A stretch of 64,000 nt of DNA from F23-D06 sp963603365 (GTDB taxonomy: Bacteria; Bacteroidota; Bacteroidia; Bacteroidales; WCHB1-69), in NCBI GenBank assembly GCA_963603365.1, contig CAVCMI010000025.1, positions 1-64,000 of the forward strand, written 5' to 3'. Positions 16,901 to 25,875 of this stretch are shown here, in pieces. Position numbers and translations under genes: made by a program. Numbering within the stretch: the stretch's first letter is position 1; every line of letters starts with the position of its first letter. The notes under the pieces were generated by a model, which was given only the letters and a program-made list of their open reading frames with translations, did not search any database and had not been told where the DNA came from.

Positions 16901-19900
16901 GGTATCCCCGTCGCTTGGCTCTTGCCCCCAACCTGCCTACAACATCACGGTGTCTATTGCAAACAAAGGCTCTGAAATACTCAACTTTGCCCAAAACAAT
17001 GCTGTCGTGACAGTACATTCAGACTCTCTCTCCCTGCATCAGACCACGAATGTTACCAGCGGCACTATCCAGCTTTTGGGAAGCGCATCGCAGATTGTGG
17101 CCTCGAATGTGGTCATCCCGACCAACCAGACCATAGATTTCACGTTCATCATCACCACAAGCGGTGACAACAACAAGGCTAACGATACGCTGCGGACCAG
17201 TTTCATTATGGAGGTGGCAAAACCCTATTATGAAGAGGATTTCAGCAACGGTACGCGTCAGACGTGGACTATCCAGCAGGTGTCAACTGCCGGCGCCGGC
17301 AACTGGACATTCCAGGAGGGCACAGGCACCAACCCGGACATTGCTCCGGTTTACGGTACGGGACGCCTCTTCTTCAACTCCAAAACCTTTGCAAACGGAA
17401 CAATGTCGAGGGCTATTATGCCGGTCGTAGATTTAAGCAACGCCGTCAACCCGATTCTGGAAATGTGGTTTGCACACGACAAGACCAGCAACAAGGCCCA
17501 AGAGGGCGTAACCGTGATGATTTCCACGGACGGCGGCACTACCTTTACGGCCATTGCGCCGCAGGGGCAGACTTCCACGTTGGTGAAACGTTATATGGCT
17601 ACAGCCAACGTGCCGATGTGGGCACTTTACACGTATGACCTCTCCAACTACATCTCTTCAGGATGCGTTTACATAGCCTTTGACGCTTATTCACAGCAAG
17701 GCAACAATATCAATATCGACCGCGTCAGACTCCGTAACCTGTTGGACAATGATATTGCCGTCAACCAGATCTACGCACAAGGCGAAACGCCTGCCCGGTT
17801 TGGGATGGAAAATGTTGTCGGCGCCTTGGTCCGCAACGAGGGACGCCAAACCCAGACCAATGTCAATGTTTACCTTAACGTGTCTGGCGCTACCGAACAG
17901 TACCGCGACACGGTGACGATACCGAGCCTCGCCTCCGGCGCTGAAACCATCATCTATTTTGCCGACCGCCAATATGCCTCTACAGAGGTTAAAGACGTGG
18001 AAGTGCGCTCACGCGATGACCAGGACAATACGAACAACACTGTCCATTGGCGGATGGAAACCACACCCAATATCGTGAACTATGCAGACACGGCAGCTGT
18101 GGGATTGAAGATCGGCGACTATACCAACATTATCCGTCCTTGCGTCCGCTACAAGATCTCGGAAGAACTTGCCGTCACGGCAGTGAAGTATTACTACGAC
18201 AGAAACTATATCGACAATCCTGAAAACGGCTTCAGGGCTTTTGTCTCCAATGCCGCCGGCGAGATCATCACCACTTCAGAAACAATCAAGTTTGACAGCC
18301 TCACGCCGGGGACTTGGAACATCATCCCCATCAGGAATTACGCATTGACCAACCTTACCGGCGAGTTTTATGTCGGTATCGAGATGCTCTCCAAGGGTGA
18401 CTATCTTTGCGCCCAAGTTGAAACGCCGTTACGCGATTCCACATTCTTCTATTTGGAAAGCAACGGCACATATACTCCGCAGACTACGGGCCGTTTTATG
18501 ATCGGCGCTTTAGTGGACACGCCATACGTACACGACCTTGCCCTCTTGGATATGCAGAACCCGACGACGCGCTGCGACCTTGGACATGAGCATATTACGG
18601 TGTCGTTCACTAACAACGGTATGGCTGATGTACTGCCGGGGACCCGGTTCAACTATTCAATCAACGGCTTGCCGACTGTGACCGAAACGCTGACGGACAC
18701 TTTGTTCAGCCATGTCACCAGAACTTACACATTCAACACTGACTTCGATTTTACAAACAACCGCATTGACTACGACAGTACATATAATATAAAGGTATGG
18801 ATTTCCAAGGATGCACAAGACAGGCTTCAGTATAACGATACCTTGAGCATGACGATTCTTTCTCTTGGGAAATCGCCGAAACCGCTGGTGCAGGACACGG
18901 TCAACGTGCCTTACCATACGGTCGGCATCCTGACGGCTCACCTGCCGGCATCTGTTCCGCAAGGTGTAATCGGATGGTATGCCAACACAGGCTACGAATC
19001 CTGGGAATTCTTAGGCTATACAGATTCCACCTTTGCCACGCCGGTCATCAATTTCGATACGGTGTTCTATGCAAATACCAATCCGGGGACACTGTACGAC
19101 ACCATTGTCGGGACAGGCACGCAGTATTCAGGCAGCCAGCCTTTCATCTTCAACTCGGGATACTCGCGCGGAAGAATGATCTATACAGAAACGGAAATCG
19201 GACAGCATGGCTCCATTACAACAATTGGATTTAATGTGAAGAATTTCACATCTACTGCCATTGGATCAGAAGGTATTCCTGTGAAGATCTACATGAAAGA
19301 AAGAAGTGCAGCACAAGGTCTTTATCCTACAATTGCCATCGATTGGGACAACGACATTTTAGGCGCCACGCTTGTATATGACGGCCGTCTCAATCCTACT
19401 GAAACAGGCTGGTATTACATAGCCCTTTCAACGCCGTTCAATTATGCCGAAGGGAACCTTGAGGTTCTGGTGGAAACCAACTGCGGCGACTACTGCACGG
19501 GCACGGGCACACAGTGCAACAACTGCGGACAGTATGTCTCGGGCGGCACAGCTTATCCTAACTTCTACCAAACTGCGACCCCGGGCAATGCTAACGGATA
19601 TGTTCAGTACAAGAATGCCAACACCCGGAACATGACGGGGAACTATACCAATTTCACAAAACGTCTGAATATGCACTTCACAATCGCCAATCTGGAGTGC
19701 GGCAGTGAAAAGGTGCCGATTTACATACATGTTCCAGACATTCCAAATTATGACGTGGAGACCCAGACACTTGACTCGCCGACAGGCGGCTGTACCATCG
19801 GCACGGACGAACATATTCAGGTTACGGTCAAAAACATGCTCAACAATACTATTCCGGCAGGAAAAGTGACGATACATGCCCAATTCAACAACAGAACGGT

Positions 19901-22900
19901 TACTCATACCATCAATGAGCCTTTCGCATCCGAAGAGGTGAAAACGGTAACCTTCACAGACCCGGTTGACCTTTCCGCCCCGACAGCAAACGAAACCTAC
20001 AACTATACGATTTACACGACACTTAATGGTGAGAGTGTGGTATATACCCATAATGACACTATCACCGGCTCTTTTGTTTCTAATTATACGGTGCCGGTGC
20101 AAGACCAATATGTCTATACAGGCTATTACGATTCCACTATGGTTATCCTGCAACCCAGCGATGTGAGCGGCTTCAACAACAAGATCCGTCTCTTTAAGTA
20201 TTTCCGCAATCAAGGAGATGTTACGCCGTTGCAGACCCCGACCGTTACGTTGCAGACCTACACCACCCCGGCTCTCTACGACACAGTCACCTATTGGTTT
20301 GAAGGCACCACACGAATGGGCACCGGCACCGGCACAGACGGCTGTCCCACAAGACGCGTCCCGATACATATCAATGTCTTCAAGCCCCAGTATGACCTCG
20401 AAACGATGGAATTGGTTGAACCCGTTTCGTACCAGTGCCAGACAACGCTTTCACCGAAACTGAAAGTCAAGGTGATGAACACGGACACAGCAGCCAATTC
20501 GGTCATTCCTGCGAACACATTCGTACTCAAAGCAGACTTTTACGACGGAACAACCCATATTACCGGCAACTCGAATGTCAATGTTCCAGTCAGTTCACGT
20601 GCCGTTGTTGATGTCCAGTACGCAAACGGCTTAAATCTGGTTTCCCAGACCCAAAACAAAAACTATCAATATAAGGTATATACAGACCCGATTGAAAGTG
20701 CTATGGAGGTAGTCCGTTATAACGACACTGTTTCCGGAGTGATTAAGGTCCCGGCATCACCAACTGCCCCGTCCAACATTACCCGGACTGGCGTTTATGG
20801 GCAGCCTTCTACCATAGTACCGTCAGCTAATCCGCTCAACTTCTTCTATTTCTATGAAACGGCAACCGCTACGACGCCGATAGCTCAAGGAGATACTTTC
20901 ACGACACCTCCTATTTACATCTCTCCGAAAGTCTATTATTACAGCGGCCGTATCGAGCATGCCGACTTTAAAGAGAATATATGGGTAGGCAACGTGGGCA
21001 GCGCCCCCGCTTATAACGGCGGCACCGACAGTGAATTGCCGTTCAGCATGGGTTCAAACCATTCGTATGCCAAGATTCTGTACGCAAAGTCAGAGATGGG
21101 CGGATACACCGGACGGATTGACTCGATAGGCTTCAATGTATCTCTCCGGAATGCCAGCGGATCGTCTGTACCTGTAAAGATTTGGCTCAAGAACACCGAA
21201 GATGCGAACACATTCGCCAGCACCAGTGTCAACTGGACGAACGAAACGAACAGCGCACAGCTGGTCTTTGACGGAGAACTCGGTTTTGGCAGCACCGGCT
21301 GGTTCAGCATCCCCTTGACAGGCGGCTTTGACTATGAGGGAGAAGGTCTTCTTATGTATGTAGAGCATGATTGCGGTGACGGCACGGGCACCGGCTGTAC
21401 AGTCAACGAAGGCGTCAGCCCGCTGCCGAAGTTCAAGAACACCAACATTACTTCCAGCAGCCTGAAAAAAGTGCTCAAGAAGTCCAACAATACAGCCATA
21501 ACAGGCACCATCGCATTCCAGATAGAGGGCAACCGTTGGAATACGAAATTCTTCGTCAACCACACTTGCGAATCCCCGCGCGGCACCATCACCATCAATA
21601 CTTCCGTACCGCAAAAGGATGTTGCCGTTCTTGCCATCACCGCCCCGACCACCCCGAACAACGCTTATACCCGGAACGAACAAGTTACCGTCACACTCAA
21701 AAACAACGGTTCGCAGGCTGTCTCTAATGTTCCCGTAAACTACCAACTTGCCAACGGAACGCCTGTGACGCAAAACTGCACACAGTCGATTGCCTCCGGC
21801 GCCACGGTGAATTTCACGTTCTCTACGAATGCAGACCTTACCGGCGTTTATTTTGACACGCCGTTCAAGGTCTACACCTCATTGGCCGGCGATTCTTTCC
21901 ACGACAATGATACGGCTACGATTATACTGAAAAAACAGGACCCCGGGCTTTCCCATCCGCAGACCTCTACCGACGGAGTTTGTATCGCCAATGTGAAATT
22001 TGCCGGCATTGACAACGGCACGGCAGACCCGTTCCTTTCACACCCTCAACCTGACGTGCAGCTGCCCAGCGACCGCTATGTGGACTACACTTCAACAACA
22101 CCTGCAAATGTTGTTGTCGGGCAGCGTTATCCGATTGAGATAACCCACGCTTTCAGTACTGCCGCCGCATCAGGAAGCGTTTACAAGAAAGTCTATATCG
22201 ATTACGACAGAAACGGCATTTTCGACAATACTGAACTTGTATACAATTCCGGAAGCATCAGTGGCGCCACCAACCCGGCCAATGCCACAACGATGACATA
22301 CATCGATGTGCCCGAAACGGCAAACACGGGATTGACCCGTATGCGTATCATCTGTTCCTCCAGCAATGTCGCCTACGCCGACCGTATCTATAACTTTGCA
22401 GGCGAAACAGAAGATTATGCTGTCAGAATCCTGCCGAGCTACACGCACGATATGGGCATCGTCGACTATGTACATCCTGTAGGATATGTATGTCCCGACA
22501 CGGCTGCCATCATGCGTATTACGCTCAAGAACTTCGGCACGCAGAGCGAGACATTCACCGAGGACAACAGTTTGACCGTTACTGCAACCGTATCGCAGGG
22601 AGGCAATACTGCCACCTATAACACAACGCTGTCCAGCGGCACCGTGGCTCCCGGCGGGACAATAACGGCCGTAATTGAACATGTCAATATGGATGCTCGT
22701 GGCGACTATAACATCAGTTCACGGCTTACCTATCCGTTAGACCAATACAGTCACAACGACACATTGAGTACAAAAGCCAATACCGACTCGCTTACCCGGA
22801 TTTTGTCTGTGCCGTTCAGCGACAGTTTTGAGACGAACACAGGCACCTCTTCCACAGGTCTCCACTTCACTTCAGATTGGTTTTTGGGACAGTCAAATCC

Positions 22901-23999
22901 TGGTTACGAGTGGATAGTCAATCAAGGTGCAAGCGCCAACAATCCAACGGCGGGCGCCGCACACGACCACACGCAAGAGGGCTTGCCGCTTGAAAGCAAA
23001 GGGCGCTTCGCTACAGTTCCTGGCGTAAGCGGCACAGCAAGCCAGAACAAATGGGCAACGCTCACCACGCGCTGCATCAATATGCATTACCGCAACGGCT
23101 ATCCTGTTGAACTCAATTTGTGGAAACATTTCCATGGAGAAAATGATGCAGATTTCAAATTGTACATTGAGGCCGGTTCAGGAAAGAATTTCGTAGTCAT
23201 CGACTCTCTGACCAGAGCAGACGGCGGACAGACCTCTGCCGCATCACCTTGGAGTTCATACACTAAAGCGTTCTCCCAGATTGATGAAATCGCACAGTTG
23301 CGCTTCAGGCTGACCAGACAAGTCAAGAGAATTGACCCATGTCTTGATGACATATCCCTCAGTGCCGGACTACCCGACCTTGAGTTGGTCTCTATCGACC
23401 GTCCAAGCAACGATGATACTTCTTGCGTGGTTATCGGCGCTGAAATCTGCCCGGTTGTCACTTTCAGAAACAATGGCTTCTCGCCAATCCGTGAATTTGA
23501 TGTGCGCTGCACAATGGCCGTCGGTAACGACTTTGATACCATTGTCCAACATGTTGAAACCAATCTGGAGCCTAATGAAACCATCAGAGTCGAGTTTGAC
23601 AGTTGTTTCAACGTCAACTCCAACACACGTCGCATCGAATTCCGCTTTATGGGGCTGATCGCTTCCGACAAGGATACAACCAACAACATGGGACGTGTCA
23701 TCACCTGCACCAACTATGACGTTCCGTTCTATGAGAAGATGGGTGTCATCGTTGCGCAGAATGAGCCTAACCCGGCCGCCAACAGCACGCGCATTGCCTA
23801 TTCCGTGCCAAATGATGGCAAGGCTATGCTTAGCATATATTCCGCAGCAGGACAGCTGCTCTATACAGATGCTCAAAATGTGGCCGAGGGTGATCATTTC
23901 TTCGATGTGAACACCTCGAAGTTAGCCGACGGCATCTATTTCTATACGTTCAGTTTCAAAGATGTCATTGTAACCAAGAAGATGGTTATCCAACGATAA
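13968..23999 (+). CDS. Giant multidomain cell-surface protein with type IX secretion sorting domain
   Basis: The product has 3343 residues. A signal peptide (TLKKIISAVTLFCAPLFVWA, about 5-24) leads to a jelly-roll anchor-like module (to about 260), then a right-handed parallel beta-helix (about 500-965) rich in asparagine ladders. Two more jelly-roll modules lie near 1085-1260 and 2946-3134. At least six CARDB-like modules recur with the pattern Y-D-L-E...C...H-I-x-V-x-V-K-N, and three Ig-like CHU_C-type strands end in VPI(H/Y)I. A GEVED domain sits near 2669-2823 (VYIDYDRNGIFDNTELVY). Two related blocks (about 1707-1908 and 2345-2532) share a CGD...TGTG motif. Residues from 3262 form a type A T9SS sorting domain (NEPNPAANSTRIAYSVP, then LADGIYFYTF, ending KKMVIQR). 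It is probably an exported adhesin or matrix protein; no catalytic motif was seen. Export could use SprA, encoded in this window. Confidence 0.9.
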   Translation: MDMTTLKKIISAVTLFCAPLFVWAQPLDTATVYYENFDGSSPQVTTTRVFQTTGDWFLDSSLYASSPACFHSSVYNRSGNSSMTTDVIPLSSASMSHPVNHVYLSFDHICKVSQLDNATIYYSVATGVDEEGAYIWEPYRILNFSKTSSFYYGDGLADPYGSRPNDHFGNYTGGKFNDAAYGTGSGGWNPNSAAAVPTNSWWKHELLDITSFVCVTGATHFRLQFRINKTSPESSGSEVCAGWYVDNLTLLMSNCELEAPRITLTAPIYVNKNTAMKNNTGPYVIHATLQDNDTIDFSSIVFTYQKNQEPVVTVPNTDFVNTTPTASGHTIAAQWQLPSICYYDTIRYHIVMEDVHGTSKRLDTLLISWHDQTNIHDNDCRADSINVSEFPHCFITGTPQPVKFYFTNKSDVPHSQSTGSDNQVSLSVTLKVENENRQVTHNSTHNWTGSICFDISDTLALGSFVPTKGYNYITAYVTTRNGQADGYPANDTIKYTGFACDSLLHGDYTVGGSDPDFADMAAVKAALEFCGLNGPATFHFRPGTYQDFDFSGTFPGQSATNTVTFQGDSRDNVIIVNNHNDNGNTIYGAVTLVDAHHFIFKDLTIQGKSQSVSRGVTLRGNGNSNVAFQNCKITAYQTNTTDNTSFAVGRPAASTSAAPDTLTFSSCQLVGGNYGFYFIGANAKRNNITIQNSSITSCYRGIHTYYSNATIKDNHISQTSTSLPQNFTGINVEYAVAPDIDGNVVDSTYDAEYGICVKNASGDFFVRNNHVKVGKSNFGLYVGNSSSTATTTGYIYNNEVILYPVNAASSYAMQIVSSNGLKVINNSLYAKSDAPFSNTAALMIQNNNTTELHNNILINQCNNSDGTDYPLYLNGTSTVTGTYNDFVSGSGVIAYKTVARNTVAELEQAIPALSQNISLLPPMANASASLLPTEFTGLECGRNANVLQDIRGMQRTGLTYMGAYANPIATVDASVVAMVSPSLGSCPQPAYNITVSIANKGSEILNFAQNNAVVTVHSDSLSLHQTTNVTSGTIQLLGSASQIVASNVVIPTNQTIDFTFIITTSGDNNKANDTLRTSFIMEVAKPYYEEDFSNGTRQTWTIQQVSTAGAGNWTFQEGTGTNPDIAPVYGTGRLFFNSKTFANGTMSRAIMPVVDLSNAVNPILEMWFAHDKTSNKAQEGVTVMISTDGGTTFTAIAPQGQTSTLVKRYMATANVPMWALYTYDLSNYISSGCVYIAFDAYSQQGNNINIDRVRLRNLLDNDIAVNQIYAQGETPARFGMENVVGALVRNEGRQTQTNVNVYLNVSGATEQYRDTVTIPSLASGAETIIYFADRQYASTEVKDVEVRSRDDQDNTNNTVHWRMETTPNIVNYADTAAVGLKIGDYTNIIRPCVRYKISEELAVTAVKYYYDRNYIDNPENGFRAFVSNAAGEIITTSETIKFDSLTPGTWNIIPIRNYALTNLTGEFYVGIEMLSKGDYLCAQVETPLRDSTFFYLESNGTYTPQTTGRFMIGALVDTPYVHDLALLDMQNPTTRCDLGHEHITVSFTNNGMADVLPGTRFNYSINGLPTVTETLTDTLFSHVTRTYTFNTDFDFTNNRIDYDSTYNIKVWISKDAQDRLQYNDTLSMTILSLGKSPKPLVQDTVNVPYHTVGILTAHLPASVPQGVIGWYANTGYESWEFLGYTDSTFATPVINFDTVFYANTNPGTLYDTIVGTGTQYSGSQPFIFNSGYSRGRMIYTETEIGQHGSITTIGFNVKNFTSTAIGSEGIPVKIYMKERSAAQGLYPTIAIDWDNDILGATLVYDGRLNPTETGWYYIALSTPFNYAEGNLEVLVETNCGDYCTGTGTQCNNCGQYVSGGTAYPNFYQTATPGNANGYVQYKNANTRNMTGNYTNFTKRLNMHFTIANLECGSEKVPIYIHVPDIPNYDVETQTLDSPTGGCTIGTDEHIQVTVKNMLNNTIPAGKVTIHAQFNNRTVTHTINEPFASEEVKTVTFTDPVDLSAPTANETYNYTIYTTLNGESVVYTHNDTITGSFVSNYTVPVQDQYVYTGYYDSTMVILQPSDVSGFNNKIRLFKYFRNQGDVTPLQTPTVTLQTYTTPALYDTVTYWFEGTTRMGTGTGTDGCPTRRVPIHINVFKPQYDLETMELVEPVSYQCQTTLSPKLKVKVMNTDTAANSVIPANTFVLKADFYDGTTHITGNSNVNVPVSSRAVVDVQYANGLNLVSQTQNKNYQYKVYTDPIESAMEVVRYNDTVSGVIKVPASPTAPSNITRTGVYGQPSTIVPSANPLNFFYFYETATATTPIAQGDTFTTPPIYISPKVYYYSGRIEHADFKENIWVGNVGSAPAYNGGTDSELPFSMGSNHSYAKILYAKSEMGGYTGRIDSIGFNVSLRNASGSSVPVKIWLKNTEDANTFASTSVNWTNETNSAQLVFDGELGFGSTGWFSIPLTGGFDYEGEGLLMYVEHDCGDGTGTGCTVNEGVSPLPKFKNTNITSSSLKKVLKKSNNTAITGTIAFQIEGNRWNTKFFVNHTCESPRGTITINTSVPQKDVAVLAITAPTTPNNAYTRNEQVTVTLKNNGSQAVSNVPVNYQLANGTPVTQNCTQSIASGATVNFTFSTNADLTGVYFDTPFKVYTSLAGDSFHDNDTATIILKKQDPGLSHPQTSTDGVCIANVKFAGIDNGTADPFLSHPQPDVQLPSDRYVDYTSTTPANVVVGQRYPIEITHAFSTAAASGSVYKKVYIDYDRNGIFDNTELVYNSGSISGATNPANATTMTYIDVPETANTGLTRMRIICSSSNVAYADRIYNFAGETEDYAVRILPSYTHDMGIVDYVHPVGYVCPDTAAIMRITLKNFGTQSETFTEDNSLTVTATVSQGGNTATYNTTLSSGTVAPGGTITAVIEHVNMDARGDYNISSRLTYPLDQYSHNDTLSTKANTDSLTRILSVPFSDSFETNTGTSSTGLHFTSDWFLGQSNPGYEWIVNQGASANNPTAGAAHDHTQEGLPLESKGRFATVPGVSGTASQNKWATLTTRCINMHYRNGYPVELNLWKHFHGENDADFKLYIEAGSGKNFVVIDSLTRADGGQTSAASPWSSYTKAFSQIDEIAQLRFRLTRQVKRIDPCLDDISLSAGLPDLELVSIDRPSNDDTSCVVIGAEICPVVTFRNNGFSPIREFDVRCTMAVGNDFDTIVQHVETNLEPNETIRVEFDSCFNVNSNTRRIEFRFMGLIASDKDTTNNMGRVITCTNYDVPFYEKMGVIVAQNEPNPAANSTRIAYSVPNDGKAMLSIYSAAGQLLYTDAQNVAEGDHFFDVNTSKLADGIYFYTFSFKDVIVTKKMVIQR

Positions 24000-24020
24000 G
24001 CCGTCTTTTTAACATAGTTG

Positions 24021-24051
24021 AACTACCCGACACTTTTCGGGTAGTTTTTTT
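24021..24051 (+). terminator. Intrinsic terminator after the giant gene
   Basis: AACTACCCGA (24021-24030) pairs perfectly with TCGGGTAGTT (24037-24046) around a six-base loop, followed by a T-run to 24051. It ends transcription of the 10-kb gene just ahead of the DUF1343 gene at 24064, so that gene needs its own promoter or read-through. Confidence 0.9.
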
Positions 24052-24063
24052 ATCAATCGGAAA

Positions 24064-25224
24064 ATGAAAAGAAGATTATTCTTGTACGGTTTTTTGCTTT
24101 GTGCCTTTGCTGCTTTTGCCCAGCCCGAGCCGGGAGCATACAACATGGAAGAGTACTTGCCGTTGTTAGAAGGCAAGAAAGTGGCTGTTTGCGGGAATCA
24201 GACGTCAAAGGTGGGAACTGCACATTTGATTGACACGCTGCTTGAACGAGGCGTGCAAGTCGTGAAGTTGTTTTGTCCAGAGCATGGCTTTCGCGGCGAG
24301 GCTGAAGCCGGCGCTGCCATTGCCTCGTCTGTTGACAAACGGACTGGACTGCCCGTCGTGTCACTTTACGGGAAAAACAAGAAACCGCAGACAGAGCAGC
24401 TGCAAGGCGTCGAAGTGATACTCTTTGACTTGCAAGATGTAGGGTGCCGTTTCTATACTTACATCTCAACGTTGCACAATGTGATGGAGGCTGCGGCCGA
24501 AAATGACATTCCGGTTGTAGTGCTTGACCGCCCTAATCCAAACGGCTATTTTATTGACGGTCCGGTACTCGATCCGAAGTTCCGCTCATTTGTGGGCATG
24601 CACCCTGTGCCGGTGGTGTATGGTATGACGATAGGGGAGTATGCACGGATGATCAATGGCGAGAAATGGTTGCGGAACCATGTGAAATGTCGTCTAATGG
24701 TAGTGAAAAACAGGAACTATGACCACAGTATGCGTTATGACCTTCCCGTTCCTCCCTCCCCGAATCTGCCTTGCGCCGAAGCGGTCTATCTCTATCCGTC
24801 GCTCTGTTTCTTTGAGGGTACGGATGTTAGCGTCGGGCGTGGCACGGAACTCCCGTTCCAGGTTTTTGGCTCTCCGCAGTTTGTCGACGGAGACTACGAG
24901 TTTGCCCCGCAGCCTGTCAAAGGTGTTTCTGAAAACCCTTTGCATAAAGGTAAAGTTTGCAGAGGGTTCTATTTAAAAGACTTAGCGGCTGAAAACCTGA
25001 ATAAAGGCAACAGCCTCAACTTGCACTATCTTCTTACGGCTTACCGCCAATACAATGACGAGCGTTTCTTCACGAATGCTGCTTTCTTTGACAAGTTGGC
25101 AGGTTCCGACATGTTAAGGAAACAGATTCTCTCCAATATGACGGAAGCGGAAATCAGGGCTTCGTGGCAAGAGGGTTTGGCGAAATTCAAGGAGGTGCGC
25201 AGCCGCTATTTGCTGTATGACTAA
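24064..25224 (+). CDS. DUF1343 protein, NamZ-like exo-beta-N-acetylmuramidase
   Basis: The family founder, NamZ/YbbC of Bacillus, removes terminal N-acetylmuramic acid from peptidoglycan fragments. The 386-residue product has a signal peptide (MKRRLFLYGFLLCAFAAFAQ) and so acts in the periplasm. Family blocks seen are VAVCGNQTSKVG, FCPEHGFRGEAEAG (about 70-82), LFDLQDVGCRFYTYI, VLDRPNPNGYF (about 152-162), and VSVGRGTELPFQVFGSP. Start codon lies 13 bases beyond the terminator's T-run. It converges with recR nine bases later. A role in cell-wall recycling is inferred from the family. Confidence 0.9.
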   Translation: MKRRLFLYGFLLCAFAAFAQPEPGAYNMEEYLPLLEGKKVAVCGNQTSKVGTAHLIDTLLERGVQVVKLFCPEHGFRGEAEAGAAIASSVDKRTGLPVVSLYGKNKKPQTEQLQGVEVILFDLQDVGCRFYTYISTLHNVMEAAAENDIPVVVLDRPNPNGYFIDGPVLDPKFRSFVGMHPVPVVYGMTIGEYARMINGEKWLRNHVKCRLMVVKNRNYDHSMRYDLPVPPSPNLPCAEAVYLYPSLCFFEGTDVSVGRGTELPFQVFGSPQFVDGDYEFAPQPVKGVSENPLHKGKVCRGFYLKDLAAENLNKGNSLNLHYLLTAYRQYNDERFFTNAAFFDKLAGSDMLRKQILSNMTEAEIRASWQEGLAKFKEVRSRYLLYD

Positions 25225-25233
25225 AGCAATGGA

Positions 25234-25857
25234 CTACCTTTTCTGGATGGCGCTGCTGAAGTCGGTGCGGGCAAGCAAAGATCGGCCGAGCGTAACTTCG
25301 TCAGCATATTCCAGTTCTTCGCCGATGCCGATGCCGCGCGCAATCGTCGTTACAAGGCTCACTTTGTCTTTGGCGTTCTTGTAGATGTAGAAACAGGTGG
25401 TGTCGCCCTCTACAGTTGCCGGAAGTGCCAGTATCAGTTCCTGGATATTCTCGCTTTCAAGCCGGTCAAACAGTTCTTTGATTTTAAGTTGCGGTATGCC
25501 GATGCCGTCCACGGGTGAGATCACCCCGCCTAAGACATGGTAAAGACCTTGGTACTGCCCCGTGTTTTCCAAAGCTATGATGTCGCGGATGTCTTGAACT
25601 ACGCAGATTGTCTGCGTATCGCGCTTTGCGCTTGCGCAGATGTCGCACATCTCATGGTCGGAGATGTTGTAGCATTTCCGGCAATAGTAAACGTCAGTCT
25701 TAAGTTTGGTTATGCGGTCGGCCAAGAGCATTACCTCGTCGTCGTCCGCCTTGATGAGGTGCAATGCCAGCCTGAGGGCGGTTCGTTTCCCGATGCCGGG
25801 CAGCTTCGCGATCTCGTTCACTGCATTTTCAAGGTTTTTGGAATACAAAGAGAGCAT
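25234..25857 (-). CDS. recR: Recombination mediator RecR
   Basis: RecR works with RecO and RecF to load RecA on gapped DNA. The 207 residues show a helix-hairpin-helix (IAKLPGIGKRTALRLALHLI, 16-35), a C4 zinc finger (Cys59, Cys62, Cys71, Cys74) and a Toprim domain beginning ICVVQDIRDIIALE at 84. Length is normal. It is the last gene of a minus-strand run nadB-mtaB-M16-recR, 18 bases after the M16 gene. Confidence 0.96.
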   Translation of the reverse strand: MLSLYSKNLENAVNEIAKLPGIGKRTALRLALHLIKADDDEVMLLADRITKLKTDVYYCRKCYNISDHEMCDICASAKRDTQTICVVQDIRDIIALENTGQYQGLYHVLGGVISPVDGIGIPQLKIKELFDRLESENIQELILALPATVEGDTTCFYIYKNAKDKVSLVTTIARGIGIGEELEYADEVTLGRSLLARTDFSSAIQKR

Positions 25858-25875
25858 TGTCTGAATGTTTGTCGG

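Noticed and set aside
19428..20369. Minus-strand open frame of 313 codons inside the giant gene
   Set aside because: The plus-strand protein continues through with coherent repeats; the antisense product is rich in Cys/His/Arg without any family pattern.
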